Assembly (NCBI GenBank): GCA_018061825.1
Contig: JAGOTK010000007.1
Span: 1-32,693, forward strand
Direction of reading: 5' to 3'
DNA: 32,693 bases
Source: Minisyncoccota bacterium
GTDB lineage: Bacteria; Patescibacteriota; Minisyncoccia; Phycocordibacterales; UBA5272
Part shown: piece by piece, positions 16,926 to 25,573 of the stretch
How the letters are laid out: each line of letters opens with the position of its first letter
Position numbering within the stretch: the first letter of the stretch is position 1
Position numbers and translations under genes: made by a program
The notes under the pieces: generated by a model
What the model was told of the DNA's origin: nothing
Database searches by the model: none
The model's input: only the letters and a program-made list of their open reading frames with translations

Positions 16926-17723
16926 ATGAAAAAAGTAATTTTCATTGTAGCTTTAATTTCTTTTTTATTTTCTTGCACAGAGCACAACATAAATAAAGAA
17001 GTTGGTAAAAAAAGAGATACCATCGGAATAGATATTTCAAGTTGTCAGGAAATTGTTAATTGGAATCAAGTAAAAACTGATCCTAATTATTTAATTTCTT
17101 TTGTCATTCTTCGTGCGACTATGGGAGATGATAGAAAAGATAAAAGATTTATATCTAATTTTAATGGAGCAAAAGAAGCTAAGATAAAAGTAGGTACTTA
17201 TCATTTCTTTGATTTAAAAGAAGACGGTAAAAAACAAGCTGATAATTATTTAAAAAGCATTTCTAAAATCAGCTCTGATTTTCCTCCTATAGTAGATATT
17301 GAAGTTTTTAAATATGTAAAGCATATAAAAATTATCAAGAAAACTATAATGATTGAAAAAAAGAATAAGAAAGGAATTGTTTTAAAGAATAAAAAAGGTA
17401 AAGTGATTTTTATCAAAAAGACTTTAAATCAAAAAGTTGAGTACATTACTCCATCTGCCGTTGAGATTAAAAAAGCAATAGGCGAGCTTTCTGTATTTTT
17501 AAATATTATAGAAAAAAGAACTGGTCGTAAACCTATGATTTACAGCAGTGCTTCATTTTTCGAACAATATTTAAGAGATTTTAAAGGATATCCTAAATGG
17601 GTATCAGCTTTAAATAAAAGTACAGACAAGATTGATGGAGACATTCATCAGTTTACTTTCTCTCTTTCTGTCAAAGGAATTAAAGGAAAAGTCGATGGGG
17701 ATCGATTTGTTCCAAAAAAATAA
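16926..17723 (+). CDS. GH25-family lysozyme lipoprotein
   Basis: A 265-residue protein. It has a lipoprotein signal peptide with lipobox LFSC (Cys17), then a glycoside hydrolase 25 barrel: TIGIDISSCQEIVNW at the start, FVILRATMG, VGTYHFFD, PPIVDIE with acidic residues Asp124 and Glu126, RKPMIYSS and the closing HQFTFS...VDGDRF. GH25 muramidases cleave the MurNAc-GlcNAc bond of peptidoglycan. A Lys-rich insertion follows the DIE motif (about residues 131-168), which is unusual. The signal peptide style and overall sequence resemble Bacteroidota homologs, so transfer is possible (inference). It lies next to the odd tRNA-Ser and GC-rich block. Its own wall or a neighbour cell's wall could be the target. 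Confidence 0.87.
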   Translation: MKKVIFIVALISFLFSCTEHNINKEVGKKRDTIGIDISSCQEIVNWNQVKTDPNYLISFVILRATMGDDRKDKRFISNFNGAKEAKIKVGTYHFFDLKEDGKKQADNYLKSISKISSDFPPIVDIEVFKYVKHIKIIKKTIMIEKKNKKGIVLKNKKGKVIFIKKTLNQKVEYITPSAVEIKKAIGELSVFLNIIEKRTGRKPMIYSSASFFEQYLRDFKGYPKWVSALNKSTDKIDGDIHQFTFSLSVKGIKGKVDGDRFVPKK

Positions 17724-17813
17724 TTTCCCCAGGTAAATGGACGAAGCCTAAAAATAAAATTCGTCCACATTATTCAGCTCATAAATAAATTTGTGATTTG
17801 ATAGTGAATAAAT

Positions 17814-18695
17814 TTATCTCCTATTCAAATACCCTTTTCTTTCTTTTTCAGGAAATCTTTCTATTGCATAGCGAAGTAAAGTCCTTTTTGTTTTTATTTT
17901 TTCAAAATTTTTATTTAAAAATTCTTTTAATTTCTTTTCATTTATTCTTTTTCCATATTCTCTCAGCATCCAGCCTACAGCTTTTTGTATCAAATCATGA
18001 TTGTTTAATTCATCTTTTTCATTTAATATTTCAATAGCAATTTCAAAGATTATCTCAGGAGAGTATTCATTTTTAAAAGGCTTTTGCATAAAAGAATAAG
18101 TAGATACTATAGCAATTCTCTTTTCCCATAATTTTTCTTTTTTATTTTTAGCAAATTTATTTTCATCTTTTACTAAAGAAATTAAAAATTTTACTCCAGA
18201 GCAATTTTTAGATTTGAGAGAATGTTTTTCTTTTATATAATTTCCAACTATTTTTGGAGCAGAAAAATCTACCAGATCCCAATTATTTATATATTTAATA
18301 TTTTTAAAATACAAATTAAAAATTTCTTCGCGTATTTTATTTTCATTATTTTTTGAAGATTTAGAATTAGATATAGATGCTTCTTGGAATTTATTTATAA
18401 GTATATATAGTGCAAGCAATCTTTCTTCATGAAATTCTGATTTTAAAAGATTTCCTGTTTCTTTTAAATCTAAATCACAAAAAGCTTTAGATATATTTCT
18501 TGTCTGTGGCACTGTGATACCTAAAAATTTATCACCCTCTCCATATTCTCCTTTTTCTGTTTTAAAAAAGTACTTATTTGTATCTGCTCTTTCTGTAGTA
18601 GCAATCTTTAATATATGATTTCTTATTATTTTTAATAAATCTTTTTTTATTTCTTTTTTATTTATTTTATTCATATCTTTTGAATTCATTTTCAA
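17814..18695 (-). CDS. DNA alkylation repair protein (AlkD-like HEAT-repeat glycosylase)
   Basis: A 293-residue, all-helical, Lys-rich protein. The pattern GITVPQTRNISK, HEERLLALYIL, the INNWDLVDFSAPKIVG segment, WEKRIAIVSTYSF and LIQKAVGWMLREYGKR matches the AlkD/AlkC-like HEAT-repeat family. AlkD removes positively charged alkylated bases (3-methyladenine, 7-methylguanine) without flipping the base. The Trp and Asp of NWDLVD and the LREYGKR helix correspond to DNA-contacting positions in the family. Its start overlaps the end of the PAP2 gene by 29 bases; ATGs at 18689 and 18674 are alternative starts, also overlapping. Translational coupling with the PAP2 gene is likely, although the functions are unrelated. 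Confidence 0.9.
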   Translation of the reverse strand: MKMNSKDMNKINKKEIKKDLLKIIRNHILKIATTERADTNKYFFKTEKGEYGEGDKFLGITVPQTRNISKAFCDLDLKETGNLLKSEFHEERLLALYILINKFQEASISNSKSSKNNENKIREEIFNLYFKNIKYINNWDLVDFSAPKIVGNYIKEKHSLKSKNCSGVKFLISLVKDENKFAKNKKEKLWEKRIAIVSTYSFMQKPFKNEYSPEIIFEIAIEILNEKDELNNHDLIQKAVGWMLREYGKRINEKKLKEFLNKNFEKIKTKRTLLRYAIERFPEKERKGYLNRR

Positions 18696-19233
18696 TTTCT
18701 TTTTTCTTTTCTGTGGTAATTTTCTCTACTTTTTTAAATTCCGATTTTAAAATACTTTTTGAAAATATTTTTATATTTAAAGAATAATAATAAATCAAAG
18801 TTGATATTATCAAAGAAGCTATTATGTCATAAATATCATGAACTTTTAAATAAAGTCTTGCGGATATAATTAAGAAAAGCCAGACAATGGCTAAAATTCT
18901 AGAAAAGTTTTTCCAAAACTTATTTTTAATAAATCTTGATAGATAAAAAACTAAAAGTAAAGTAATCATGGCCACTGCAGTATGACCAGAAGGGAAAGCA
19001 TAGCTATTTTCATAGACTAACGCTAGAGGATTTCTTGGTTTTTTTATAATATTTTTTAATATAGTCACAATAGCTATCACACTCATATAATTAAAAAAGA
19101 AAAAGCCGGCCAATCTCTTTTCTTTGTGATAGAAAAATATAATTAAAGCTACTATTAAAGAAGAAATTATCATTATAGTAGCTCCACCAAGTGTAGATAT
19201 TAATACAAAAAAATTAAATAGAAAATTTTGCAT
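18667..19233 (-). CDS. PAP2-family lipid phosphatase (possible undecaprenyl-diphosphatase)
   Basis: A 188-residue membrane protein with about five membrane segments. The three PAP2 phosphatase motifs are present: K...RNP around residues 60-70 (ILKNIIKKPRNP), PSGHT at 81-85 (His84) and the ARLYLKVHDIYD segment with Arg126 and His132. The active site faces outward. Members dephosphorylate undecaprenyl diphosphate, phosphatidylglycerophosphate or related lipids, and recycling of the undecaprenyl carrier is the likely role in a cell that makes peptidoglycan. The C-terminal tail is charged. It is first in a two-gene unit with the AlkD-like gene and diverges from the SIMPL gene. Confidence 0.9.
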   Translation of the reverse strand: MQNFLFNFFVLISTLGGATIMIISSLIVALIIFFYHKEKRLAGFFFFNYMSVIAIVTILKNIIKKPRNPLALVYENSYAFPSGHTAVAMITLLLVFYLSRFIKNKFWKNFSRILAIVWLFLIISARLYLKVHDIYDIIASLIISTLIYYYSLNIKIFSKSILKSEFKKVEKITTEKKKEIENEFKRYE

Positions 19234-19248
19234 AATTTTGACTTTATA

Positions 19249-19264
19249 TGCTAGAATTATAACA
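19249..19264. promoter_or_regulatory. Overlapping divergent -10 boxes (PAP2 and SIMPL genes)
   Basis: The plus strand has TGCTAGAAT (-10 at 19252-19257). The minus strand has TGTTATAAT (-10 at 19256-19261). The two hexamers share 2 bases, so one polymerase should exclude the other. Confidence 0.6.
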
Positions 19265-19293
19265 TTAATAACAAACTAAAACCTTTAAAACAT

Positions 19294-20121
19294 ATGAATA
19301 AATTTAATACCATAATAGAAAAGATAGAAGAATATGTCAAAAGAAAAATTGAAAGTAAAATTTTCCCTTTGATGATTATTTGTGTAGCTATAATTTTAGG
19401 ATTTATTATTTTGGGTTCATCTTTTAAATCTGGTCTTGGTAATATTTCTGTACTTGCAAATGCACAAGGTATAACAGTATCTGGAACCTCAGAAAAATAT
19501 GTCACAAGTGATAGAGCTTCGTTATCTATCAATCTTTTAATAGATAATCCAAATCTTTCAAACGAAGCAAATCTTAAAAAGATAATTGATGCGAGAGATT
19601 CGCTAATTAAATATTTAGTAAATCACGGGATAGATTCAAAAGAAATTGATGTACAACCTACAAGCAATATCCCAATGTGTACTTTGAGAGATAAAAATTC
19701 ATGGGACTCATGTCTTGGTAAAAAATACTCAGAATATATGCTTAATGTTAATATCGCATCTGATGATGTGATGAAAATAAAAGATTTATCTTTAAATATT
19801 AATAATTATATAAATAATGAATTGGGTAGCTATTTTGAAAATGTGAGTTTGAATATAAATACTACCCAGTATTTTTATACAAAATTATCTAATATAAAAA
19901 CTGAAATGCTAAACGAGGCTACAAAAAACGCTTTTGAGAGAGCTGAAGCTATCGCCAGATCAACAGGTAATCATGCAGGAAATGTCATCACTGCTTCACA
20001 GGGAGTATTTCAAATAACAAGTAAGGATAGTGTGGATACTAGTGATTATGGATCTTATGATACCAGTACTATAGATAAGAAAATCACAGCAGTCACAAGA
20101 GTGTCTTTTAAAGTAAAATAA
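19294..20121 (+). CDS. SIMPL-domain (DUF541) exported or membrane-anchored protein
   Basis: A 275-residue protein. A short cytoplasmic N-terminus and one membrane segment (about residues 24-42) are followed by a SIMPL domain that starts ITVSGTSEKYVTSDRASLSI. It contains paired strands, the conserved NEATKNAFERAEAIARSTG helix (about 205-225) and an ITAVTRVSFKVK end strand. DUF541 proteins are periplasmic or surface proteins of poorly known function, linked in some bacteria to oxidative stress. Two Cys (about residues 128 and 140) flank a short loop and could form a disulfide outside the cell. It probably shares an operon with the M3 peptidase, 18 bases downstream. Confidence 0.88.
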   Translation: MNKFNTIIEKIEEYVKRKIESKIFPLMIICVAIILGFIILGSSFKSGLGNISVLANAQGITVSGTSEKYVTSDRASLSINLLIDNPNLSNEANLKKIIDARDSLIKYLVNHGIDSKEIDVQPTSNIPMCTLRDKNSWDSCLGKKYSEYMLNVNIASDDVMKIKDLSLNINNYINNELGSYFENVSLNINTTQYFYTKLSNIKTEMLNEATKNAFERAEAIARSTGNHAGNVITASQGVFQITSKDSVDTSDYGSYDTSTIDKKITAVTRVSFKVK

Positions 20122-20139
20122 ATAATATAAATTTAAAAT

Positions 20140-22197
20140 ATGAAGCAAAAGGAAAATTCTGAAATATTGCCTGATTGGAAATTGATATCAAAAGTACAAA
20201 AATTTAAGAAAGAAGATTTGAATAAAATTCTTAATAAATATATAGAAAATAAAAATAGTATTTATAAAGAAATAAAATCTATTAAAAAAGAAGATAGAAA
20301 TTTTGAAAACACAATACTAGCTTTAGAGTATTGTGATATAGATTTTGATGATATTATTCATCAAATATCAATCTTGTCTGAATCTCATAATAAAAAAGAA
20401 GTTAGAGATCTATTTAATGAATTTAAAATAAATTTAACTGATAAAAGTGTAGATATAGAATTTGATAAAGAGATATATACAGCAGTATTAGATTATAAAG
20501 AAGGTAATTTTAGAAAAGAAAAAAATATTCTTGATGGAAAATTTGGAATTGGTAGTACAAAGTTAGTAGAAGATTTTTATAAAGTATATAAAAGAATGGG
20601 TTTTGATTTATCAAAAAAAGATTTTATAAAATTTAAAGCAAATTTAAAGAAAATCTCCAAGCTTTCAATAAGTTTTTCTGAAAATATAAATAATCACAAT
20701 GATTTTGTATTATGTACAAAAGAAGAAATAATAGGATTGCCAGAAAACGAGATCTCTTTACTTGAAAAAGTGAAGGATGAATATAAAGTATCAATACAAG
20801 ATCATCAATTTATACCTTTTATAAGATTTGTAGAAAGTAGAGAAAAAAGAAAAGAGCTTTATGATAAAAGACAAAATAGAGGAGGAATAAAAAATATAAA
20901 AATATTAAAAAATATAATAGAAATTCGTCATCAAAATGCAAAGATGCTATCTTATAAAAATCATGTAGATTTTGTAGCTGAAAATAGAATGGCTAAAAAT
21001 GAAAAAAATATAAGAGGATTTTTAGAAAATACTATTAAGAAAATAGATAAAAATAGTAAGAAAGAATTAAAAGAATTATTAGCTTTTGCTAACGGAAATA
21101 TAAAAGAATACAAGGATGTAAAAAAACTTGAATATTTTGATTCTTCTTTTGTCGCCAATAAATTAAAAGAATCTATATACTTTTATGATTCTTCAAAAGT
21201 AAAAGAATATTTTGAATTGGATCATGTGATCAAAGAGATGTTTGATATCTTTGGATCTTTGTTTAATTTTTCGGTGAAAGAAGTTGAAGAAAAAGAAAAA
21301 AAAGAAAAAGGAATTGTATTTTTTGATAAAAATTTAAAATTATTTGAATTGAAGGATAAAAATAAAATAGTATCATATTTAATTTTAGATCTATTTAATA
21401 GAGATGGAAAGCATAATGGTGCTTGCTCTGCTGAATTTGTAGACGGAGGAAGTCTGTTTGTTGAAGGTGAATGGAAAAGAAAAATACCAGTAAATTATAT
21501 CTTGTGTAATTTTTCAAAAGGTAATAAAAAAATCCCATCTCTTTTGACTATTAGAGATGTAGAGACTTTATTTCATGAATTTGGACATTCACTTCACTAC
21601 ATGCTCACAGAAGCAAAGCATATCTCTCAAGCAGGGTATGACACAGTTTGGGATTTTGTAGAGACACCTTCTCAATTTATGGAAAATTTCTTTTATGAAG
21701 AAAAATATCTTAAACAAATATCTAAACATTATATTACTGGTAAGTCTTTAGATAAAGATGTTATGAATAAAATAATTTCTTCTAGAGATTTTTTGGCTGG
21801 ATATAATTATCTTGTAGTCTTTATAATGTCTCTGTTTGATTTAAATATTCATTCTGATATTAATATTAAAAATATTGATAAATATTATAATGATTTAATA
21901 AAAAAATATTTTGATTTTGATAATAATAATATTTTTCCAGCTGGATTTCATCATTTAGTAGGTGGATATGATGCAGGATATTATTCATATATGTGGGCAC
22001 TTGTTTATGCAAAAGATTTTTATTCTGAATTTAAAAAAGTGATGAATGATAAAAATAAGTTAAAAGAAATAGGAGAGAGATACAGAAAAGAGATACTTGA
22101 AGTTGGAGGAAGTCGACAAGAGGCAGAATCAGTCAAAAAATTCTTAAAAAGAAGCTCAAACAGTAAAGCTTTTTTAAAAGAAATAGGGGTGAAATAA
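20140..22197 (+). CDS. M3-family zinc metallopeptidase (oligopeptidase)
   Basis: A 685-residue protein of usual length for the M3A group (PrlC/Dcp/thimet-like). The zinc site HEFGH is at His479, Glu480 and His483. The third ligand is Glu508 in WDFVETPSQFMENFF. The C-terminal GYYSYMWALVYAKDFYSEF segment, which closes the substrate channel, is also present. No signal peptide is visible, so it acts in the cytoplasm on short peptides, presumably for amino-acid recycling, which would suit a cell with few biosynthetic genes. The long N-terminal helical half is Lys/Asn-rich, as expected for this AT-rich DNA. It follows the SIMPL gene closely. Confidence 0.94.
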   Translation: MKQKENSEILPDWKLISKVQKFKKEDLNKILNKYIENKNSIYKEIKSIKKEDRNFENTILALEYCDIDFDDIIHQISILSESHNKKEVRDLFNEFKINLTDKSVDIEFDKEIYTAVLDYKEGNFRKEKNILDGKFGIGSTKLVEDFYKVYKRMGFDLSKKDFIKFKANLKKISKLSISFSENINNHNDFVLCTKEEIIGLPENEISLLEKVKDEYKVSIQDHQFIPFIRFVESREKRKELYDKRQNRGGIKNIKILKNIIEIRHQNAKMLSYKNHVDFVAENRMAKNEKNIRGFLENTIKKIDKNSKKELKELLAFANGNIKEYKDVKKLEYFDSSFVANKLKESIYFYDSSKVKEYFELDHVIKEMFDIFGSLFNFSVKEVEEKEKKEKGIVFFDKNLKLFELKDKNKIVSYLILDLFNRDGKHNGACSAEFVDGGSLFVEGEWKRKIPVNYILCNFSKGNKKIPSLLTIRDVETLFHEFGHSLHYMLTEAKHISQAGYDTVWDFVETPSQFMENFFYEEKYLKQISKHYITGKSLDKDVMNKIISSRDFLAGYNYLVVFIMSLFDLNIHSDINIKNIDKYYNDLIKKYFDFDNNNIFPAGFHHLVGGYDAGYYSYMWALVYAKDFYSEFKKVMNDKNKLKEIGERYRKEILEVGGSRQEAESVKKFLKRSSNSKAFLKEIGVK

Positions 22198-22220
22198 TGA
22201 ATTTTTATTATATTTCAGAT

Positions 22221-22250
22221 TTGACTAATACTATATATTCGTGGTATTAT
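22221..22250 (+). promoter_or_regulatory. Promoter of the 140-residue gene
   Basis: TTGACT (22221-22226), an 18-base spacer and TATTAT (22245-22250) with a TGG extension. Confidence 0.65.
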
Positions 22251-22297
22251 TTTAATTCGTTCCTTAAAATATTTTTAACCCATTAAATTCCCACAAA

Positions 22298-22720
22298 ATG
22301 AAAGATTTTTCGTCTTTATTAGCAGAACAATTTGGTAGCCATGTATTACTAAATGAAATTGATATCTCATTGATAGATCATTTAAAATTTAATCCTGTAG
22401 GATTATCTTTTAAAGAACATAAACCTCTCTCTTTTGAGACTTTTACTGAATATGAGTCAATAAAAGCGATGTGTGTAAGGCCTCATTGTTTTACCTTGAA
22501 AGAATTTTTATGTATTCTTCATACAATGTCTTATAAATATGAAGAAAAATGTGTATTTTTAATTAGAATTAATAATTCAATTTTCTCTCTTATTTACTAT
22601 AAATCTAAAAAATCTAGATTTATAGATATTTTAAAGCCAAAAGAAGCTTTAAAAAGAATAAAAGAAGAAAGTTTGAATTTGAAAAATTCTTTGGTATTTA
22701 TTAAAGATTATAAAAAATAA
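22298..22720 (+). CDS. Hypothetical protein of 140 residues
   Basis: A soluble protein with mixed helix/strand character. Cys near residues 62, 67, 73 and 87 lie in the middle (MCVRPHCFTLKEFLC...), and the C-terminus is Lys-rich. The pattern is not a recognised zinc finger. No signal peptide or membrane segment is visible. It has its own promoter and a strong terminator, so it is a single-gene unit between the M3 peptidase and typA. The bases before its ATG (about 22277-22290) resemble those before the GH25 and 1260 genes. Function unknown. Confidence 0.72.
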   Translation: MKDFSSLLAEQFGSHVLLNEIDISLIDHLKFNPVGLSFKEHKPLSFETFTEYESIKAMCVRPHCFTLKEFLCILHTMSYKYEEKCVFLIRINNSIFSLIYYKSKKSRFIDILKPKEALKRIKEESLNLKNSLVFIKDYKK

Positions 22721-22725
22721 TTTTT

Positions 22726-22758
22726 AAGCCCCTTCAATACGAAGGGGCTTATTTTTTT
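22726..22758 (+). terminator. Intrinsic terminator after the 140-residue gene
   Basis: AAGCCCCTTC and GAAGGGGCTT form a perfect 10-bp GC-rich stem with loop AATAC and a T-run. Confidence 0.95.
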
Positions 22759-22776
22759 GCTTTAACTTGACTTTTG

Positions 22777-22913
22777 TGTTATCATTCTTTTATCTTAAAA
22801 GCAGAAATTGCTTTTATTTTTATCGCTAGAGCTCGAAATTTAAAAATTATTTTTTCAAATTAATCCTCTCTCGGCGAATAATTTTTAGAAAAAAATTTTA
22901 AATTACAAAAAAT
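22777..22913 (+). promoter_or_regulatory. typA promoter and structured leader
   Basis: An extended -10, TGTTATCAT, is at 22777-22785. The leader of about 120 bases holds two stems. The first is AAAAGCA/TGCTTTT (22797-22815), followed by a T-rich run like a weak terminator. The second is a perfect 11-bp stem, TAAAAATTATT (22841-22851) with AATAATTTTTA (22877-22887), around a 25-base loop containing CCTCTCTCGG. Attenuation or a temperature-sensitive fold is possible; no known riboswitch is recognised. Confidence 0.45.
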
Positions 22914-24713
22914 ATGAATCAAGATTACAAAGAAATAAGAAATATCGCTATTATCGCCCATGTGGACCACGGAAAGACTACTTTGACTGATGCTTTAATG
23001 AAAGAATGTGGGGTATTGGAAGAAGGATTTTCAATGGATACTAATGATCTTGAGAAAGAGAGAGGAATTACTATTTATGCTAAAAACACTTCTGTAATTT
23101 ACAAAGATACAAAAATAAATATTCTAGATACCCCAGGACATGCTGATTTTGGATCTGAAGTAGAGCGTGTACTTCGTTCTATTGATTGTGTTTTACTTTT
23201 AGTTGATGCACAAGAAGGTCCAATGCCACAGACAAGATTTGTTCTTAAAAAATCTCTTGAGTTAGGTTTAAAGCCTATTGTAGTCATCAATAAGATCGAT
23301 AAGCCAGCTTCTGATTGTCAAAGAGTGCATGATGAAGTTTTTGAATTATTCTTAGAGCTTGGAGCAAATGATGAACAACTTGATTTTACAACTGTATATG
23401 CTGTAGGACGTGAAGGTGTGGCTATGAAAAATTTAGCAGATGAAAGAAAAAATTTAGAGCCTTTACTTGATACTATTTTAAATAAAGTTCCTAAAGCGGC
23501 TGGAGAAAAAGCAAACTCTTTTGTAGCGCAAGTATTTAATCTTGCTTATGATAATTTTCTAGGAAGAATGGCAGTAGCTCGTATATACGAAGGACAAGTA
23601 AAAAATGGAGAAACTATATATGTCAGAGATCAATTTTCAGGAAAAGTAACTAGTGGAAAAATTACAAAAATTTATACTTTTTTTGGTGTTAAAAAGATTG
23701 AATCTGAAATAGCAAGTGCAGGAGATATTGTAATGATTGCAGGATTTCCAAATATTTTTATTGGAGAAAGTTTTTTGAAAGATCCAGAAGGAGAAGGTAA
23801 ACCAGCTATTCATATTGATGAGCCTACTATTTCTCTAAATTTCTTGGTAAATGATTCACCTTTTGCAGGAAGAGAAGGAAAATTTGTCACAAGTAGACAA
23901 ATCAGAGACAGACTCGAAAAAGAGCTTGAAGTCAATGTGGGTCTTAAGGTTGATTTTGATACTGATAAATATTTAGTATATGGTAGAGGTGAAATGCATA
24001 TTGCCGTGCTTCTTGAAAACATGAGAAGAGAAGGATATGAACTTCAAGTTTCTCAACCACAAGTTATTTTCCATGAAAAAGAAAATGGTAAAAAAGAAGA
24101 ACCATTTGAAGAAGTAGTAGTAGATGTACCAACAGAATTTTCAGGAGTAGTCATGGAAAAACTTGGAAGAAGAAAAGGAACAGTGCTTGATATGAATGAG
24201 AGAGAAGGTATAACAAGAATAAAAGCAGAAATCCCAACAAGAGGATTACTTGGATACAGAGGAGAATTTATTATAGATACAAAAGGTCTTGGTATTCTTT
24301 CTTCAAGATTTAGAAAATTTGCAGAATATGTAGGAGCAATTCAAAGAAAGCCTGTAGGATCTATGACAAGTATGGAAGGTGGTAAAGCTTTAGGTTTTTC
24401 ACTTTGGAATCTGCAAGACAGAGGAGTCATTTATATTGGTCCTGGAGTAGAAGTGTATGATGGTATGGTTATTGGAAATACAAGTAAAGGTGAAGAAATG
24501 AGTGTAAATCCAACAAAAGGAAAGCAGCTTTCAAATATGCGTTCTAGTGGAGCTGACGAAGCTATCAATCTTGTACCAGCATGGGAAATAAGTATTGAGA
24601 GAGGTCTTGAAATAATGAATGAAGATGAATATCTTGAAATTACTCCAAAATCTGTACGTTTAAGAAAGCAGCTTTTAAATGAATCAATGCGTGCAAAGTT
24701 GAATAGAAAATAA
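22914..24713 (+). CDS. typA: Ribosome-associated GTPase TypA/BipA
   Basis: A 599-residue translational GTPase of normal length. The G1 loop [10 protein letters not shown] is at residues 15-24, the ERGITI effector region follows, then [12 protein letters not shown] (G3) and NKIDKP (G4). EF-G-like domains II, III and V come next, and the C-terminal BipA-specific domain carries [23 protein letters not shown] and the basic loop near [16 protein letters not shown]. BipA binds 70S ribosomes and helps 50S assembly, mainly in cold or other stress. Its long structured leader is unlike most genes here, which fits conditional control. It is a paralog of lepA, two genes downstream. Confidence 0.97.
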   Translation: MNQDYKEIRNIAIIAHVDHGKTTLTDALMKECGVLEEGFSMDTNDLEKERGITIYAKNTSVIYKDTKINILDTPGHADFGSEVERVLRSIDCVLLLVDAQEGPMPQTRFVLKKSLELGLKPIVVINKIDKPASDCQRVHDEVFELFLELGANDEQLDFTTVYAVGREGVAMKNLADERKNLEPLLDTILNKVPKAAGEKANSFVAQVFNLAYDNFLGRMAVARIYEGQVKNGETIYVRDQFSGKVTSGKITKIYTFFGVKKIESEIASAGDIVMIAGFPNIFIGESFLKDPEGEGKPAIHIDEPTISLNFLVNDSPFAGREGKFVTSRQIRDRLEKELEVNVGLKVDFDTDKYLVYGRGEMHIAVLLENMRREGYELQVSQPQVIFHEKENGKKEEPFEEVVVDVPTEFSGVVMEKLGRRKGTVLDMNEREGITRIKAEIPTRGLLGYRGEFIIDTKGLGILSSRFRKFAEYVGAIQRKPVGSMTSMEGGKALGFSLWNLQDRGVIYIGPGVEVYDGMVIGNTSKGEEMSVNPTKGKQLSNMRSSGADEAINLVPAWEISIERGLEIMNEDEYLEITPKSVRLRKQLLNESMRAKLNRK

Positions 24714-24731
24714 TTTTCTTATTAAATAAAT

Positions 24732-24771
24732 AAAAACTACTCTAAAAATAAAGAGTGGTTTTTATTTTTTA
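24732..24771 (+). terminator. Intrinsic terminator after typA
   Basis: AAAAACTACTCT pairs with AGAGTGGTTTTT (one G-U pair), 8-base loop, T-rich tail. Confidence 0.88.
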
Positions 24772-24789
24772 AATTAAAACATATTTTCG

Positions 24790-24798
24790 TGTTAAAAT
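24790..24798 (+). promoter_or_regulatory. Extended -10 box for the DUF192 gene
   Basis: TGTTAAAAT would start a leader of about 48 bases. Confidence 0.55.
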
Positions 24799-24852
24799 AA
24801 ATTTATAAAAAATATTTTTTAATATTTAATATTTAAAAATAAAAATCACTTT

Positions 24853-25515
24853 ATGAAGCATTTAAGAACAAAAAGAAAACCAAATAAAAAAAATATTTTT
24901 AAGTTAATTTTTTATATAGCTTTAGTATTTGTAATTGTAGGAATGATTTTTTCTATAGGAAATATTAAAAAATATAATAATAAAAATATTACCGAGAATA
25001 TCACTAAAGATACTACTGAAAATATTGATATAAAAAAAGATAATAATGAGAGTCTTAAAAAAGATATAGAAGAAAAAGAAAATGTATGGACTTTAAATAT
25101 AGAAAAAAAATTATCTACAAAAAATGGAGACAATATATTTGTAGAAATATCAGATACTGATGCAAAAAGAGAGCAAGGATTATCAGGAAAAGAAAGATTG
25201 AATACATATTACAAAAATGGAAAAACAGAAACAGAAGGTATGCTTTTTGTTTTTGATAATGAGCAAGTTGAAAATTTTTGGATGAAGGATATGAAATTTG
25301 ATCTTGACATTCTCTGGCTCGATAAAGATTATAATGTCGTATATATGTATAGATACGCAGCAGCCAGTTCTTACAATAAAGAAAATCCCTCAAAATCTAC
25401 AATATATTCAAACGGTCAATACCACCTAGCTAAATATGTATTGGAGATAAATTCTGGAATAACTGATAAATTAAATATGAAAGTAGGTGATAAATTTGAA
25501 ATTAAAAATCCTTAA
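24853..25515 (+). CDS. Membrane-anchored DUF192 protein
   Basis: A 220-residue protein. A very basic N-terminus and one membrane segment (about residues 16-36) are followed by an Asn/Lys/Thr-rich linker (37-75) and a DUF192 domain. That domain has VEISDTDAKREQGLSG, MLFVFDNEQVENFWMKDMKFDLDILWLD, and the later YVLEINSGITDKLNMKVGD. DUF192 is a small beta-domain found outside the membrane in many bacteria and archaea; its function is unknown. An insertion (about residues 112-124) separates the usual LSGRxxL and GMLF motifs. It lies between typA and lepA, each with its own promoter. Confidence 0.9.
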   Translation: MKHLRTKRKPNKKNIFKLIFYIALVFVIVGMIFSIGNIKKYNNKNITENITKDTTENIDIKKDNNESLKKDIEEKENVWTLNIEKKLSTKNGDNIFVEISDTDAKREQGLSGKERLNTYYKNGKTETEGMLFVFDNEQVENFWMKDMKFDLDILWLDKDYNVVYMYRYAAASSYNKENPSKSTIYSNGQYHLAKYVLEINSGITDKLNMKVGDKFEIKNP

Positions 25516-25546
25516 TATATAGAATATTCATTTTAAGGCTATTTTG

Positions 25547-25555
25547 TGCTATATT
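25547..25555 (+). promoter_or_regulatory. Extended -10 box for lepA
   Basis: TGCTATATT lies 18 bases before the lepA ATG, giving a leader of only about 11 bases. Confidence 0.6.
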
Positions 25556-25573
25556 TTATAAAATCTTAAACTA

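Noticed and set aside
17798-18037. 79-residue plus-strand frame
   Set aside because: Antisense of the AlkD-like gene; Phe/Leu-rich product typical of reversed Lys/Glu codons.
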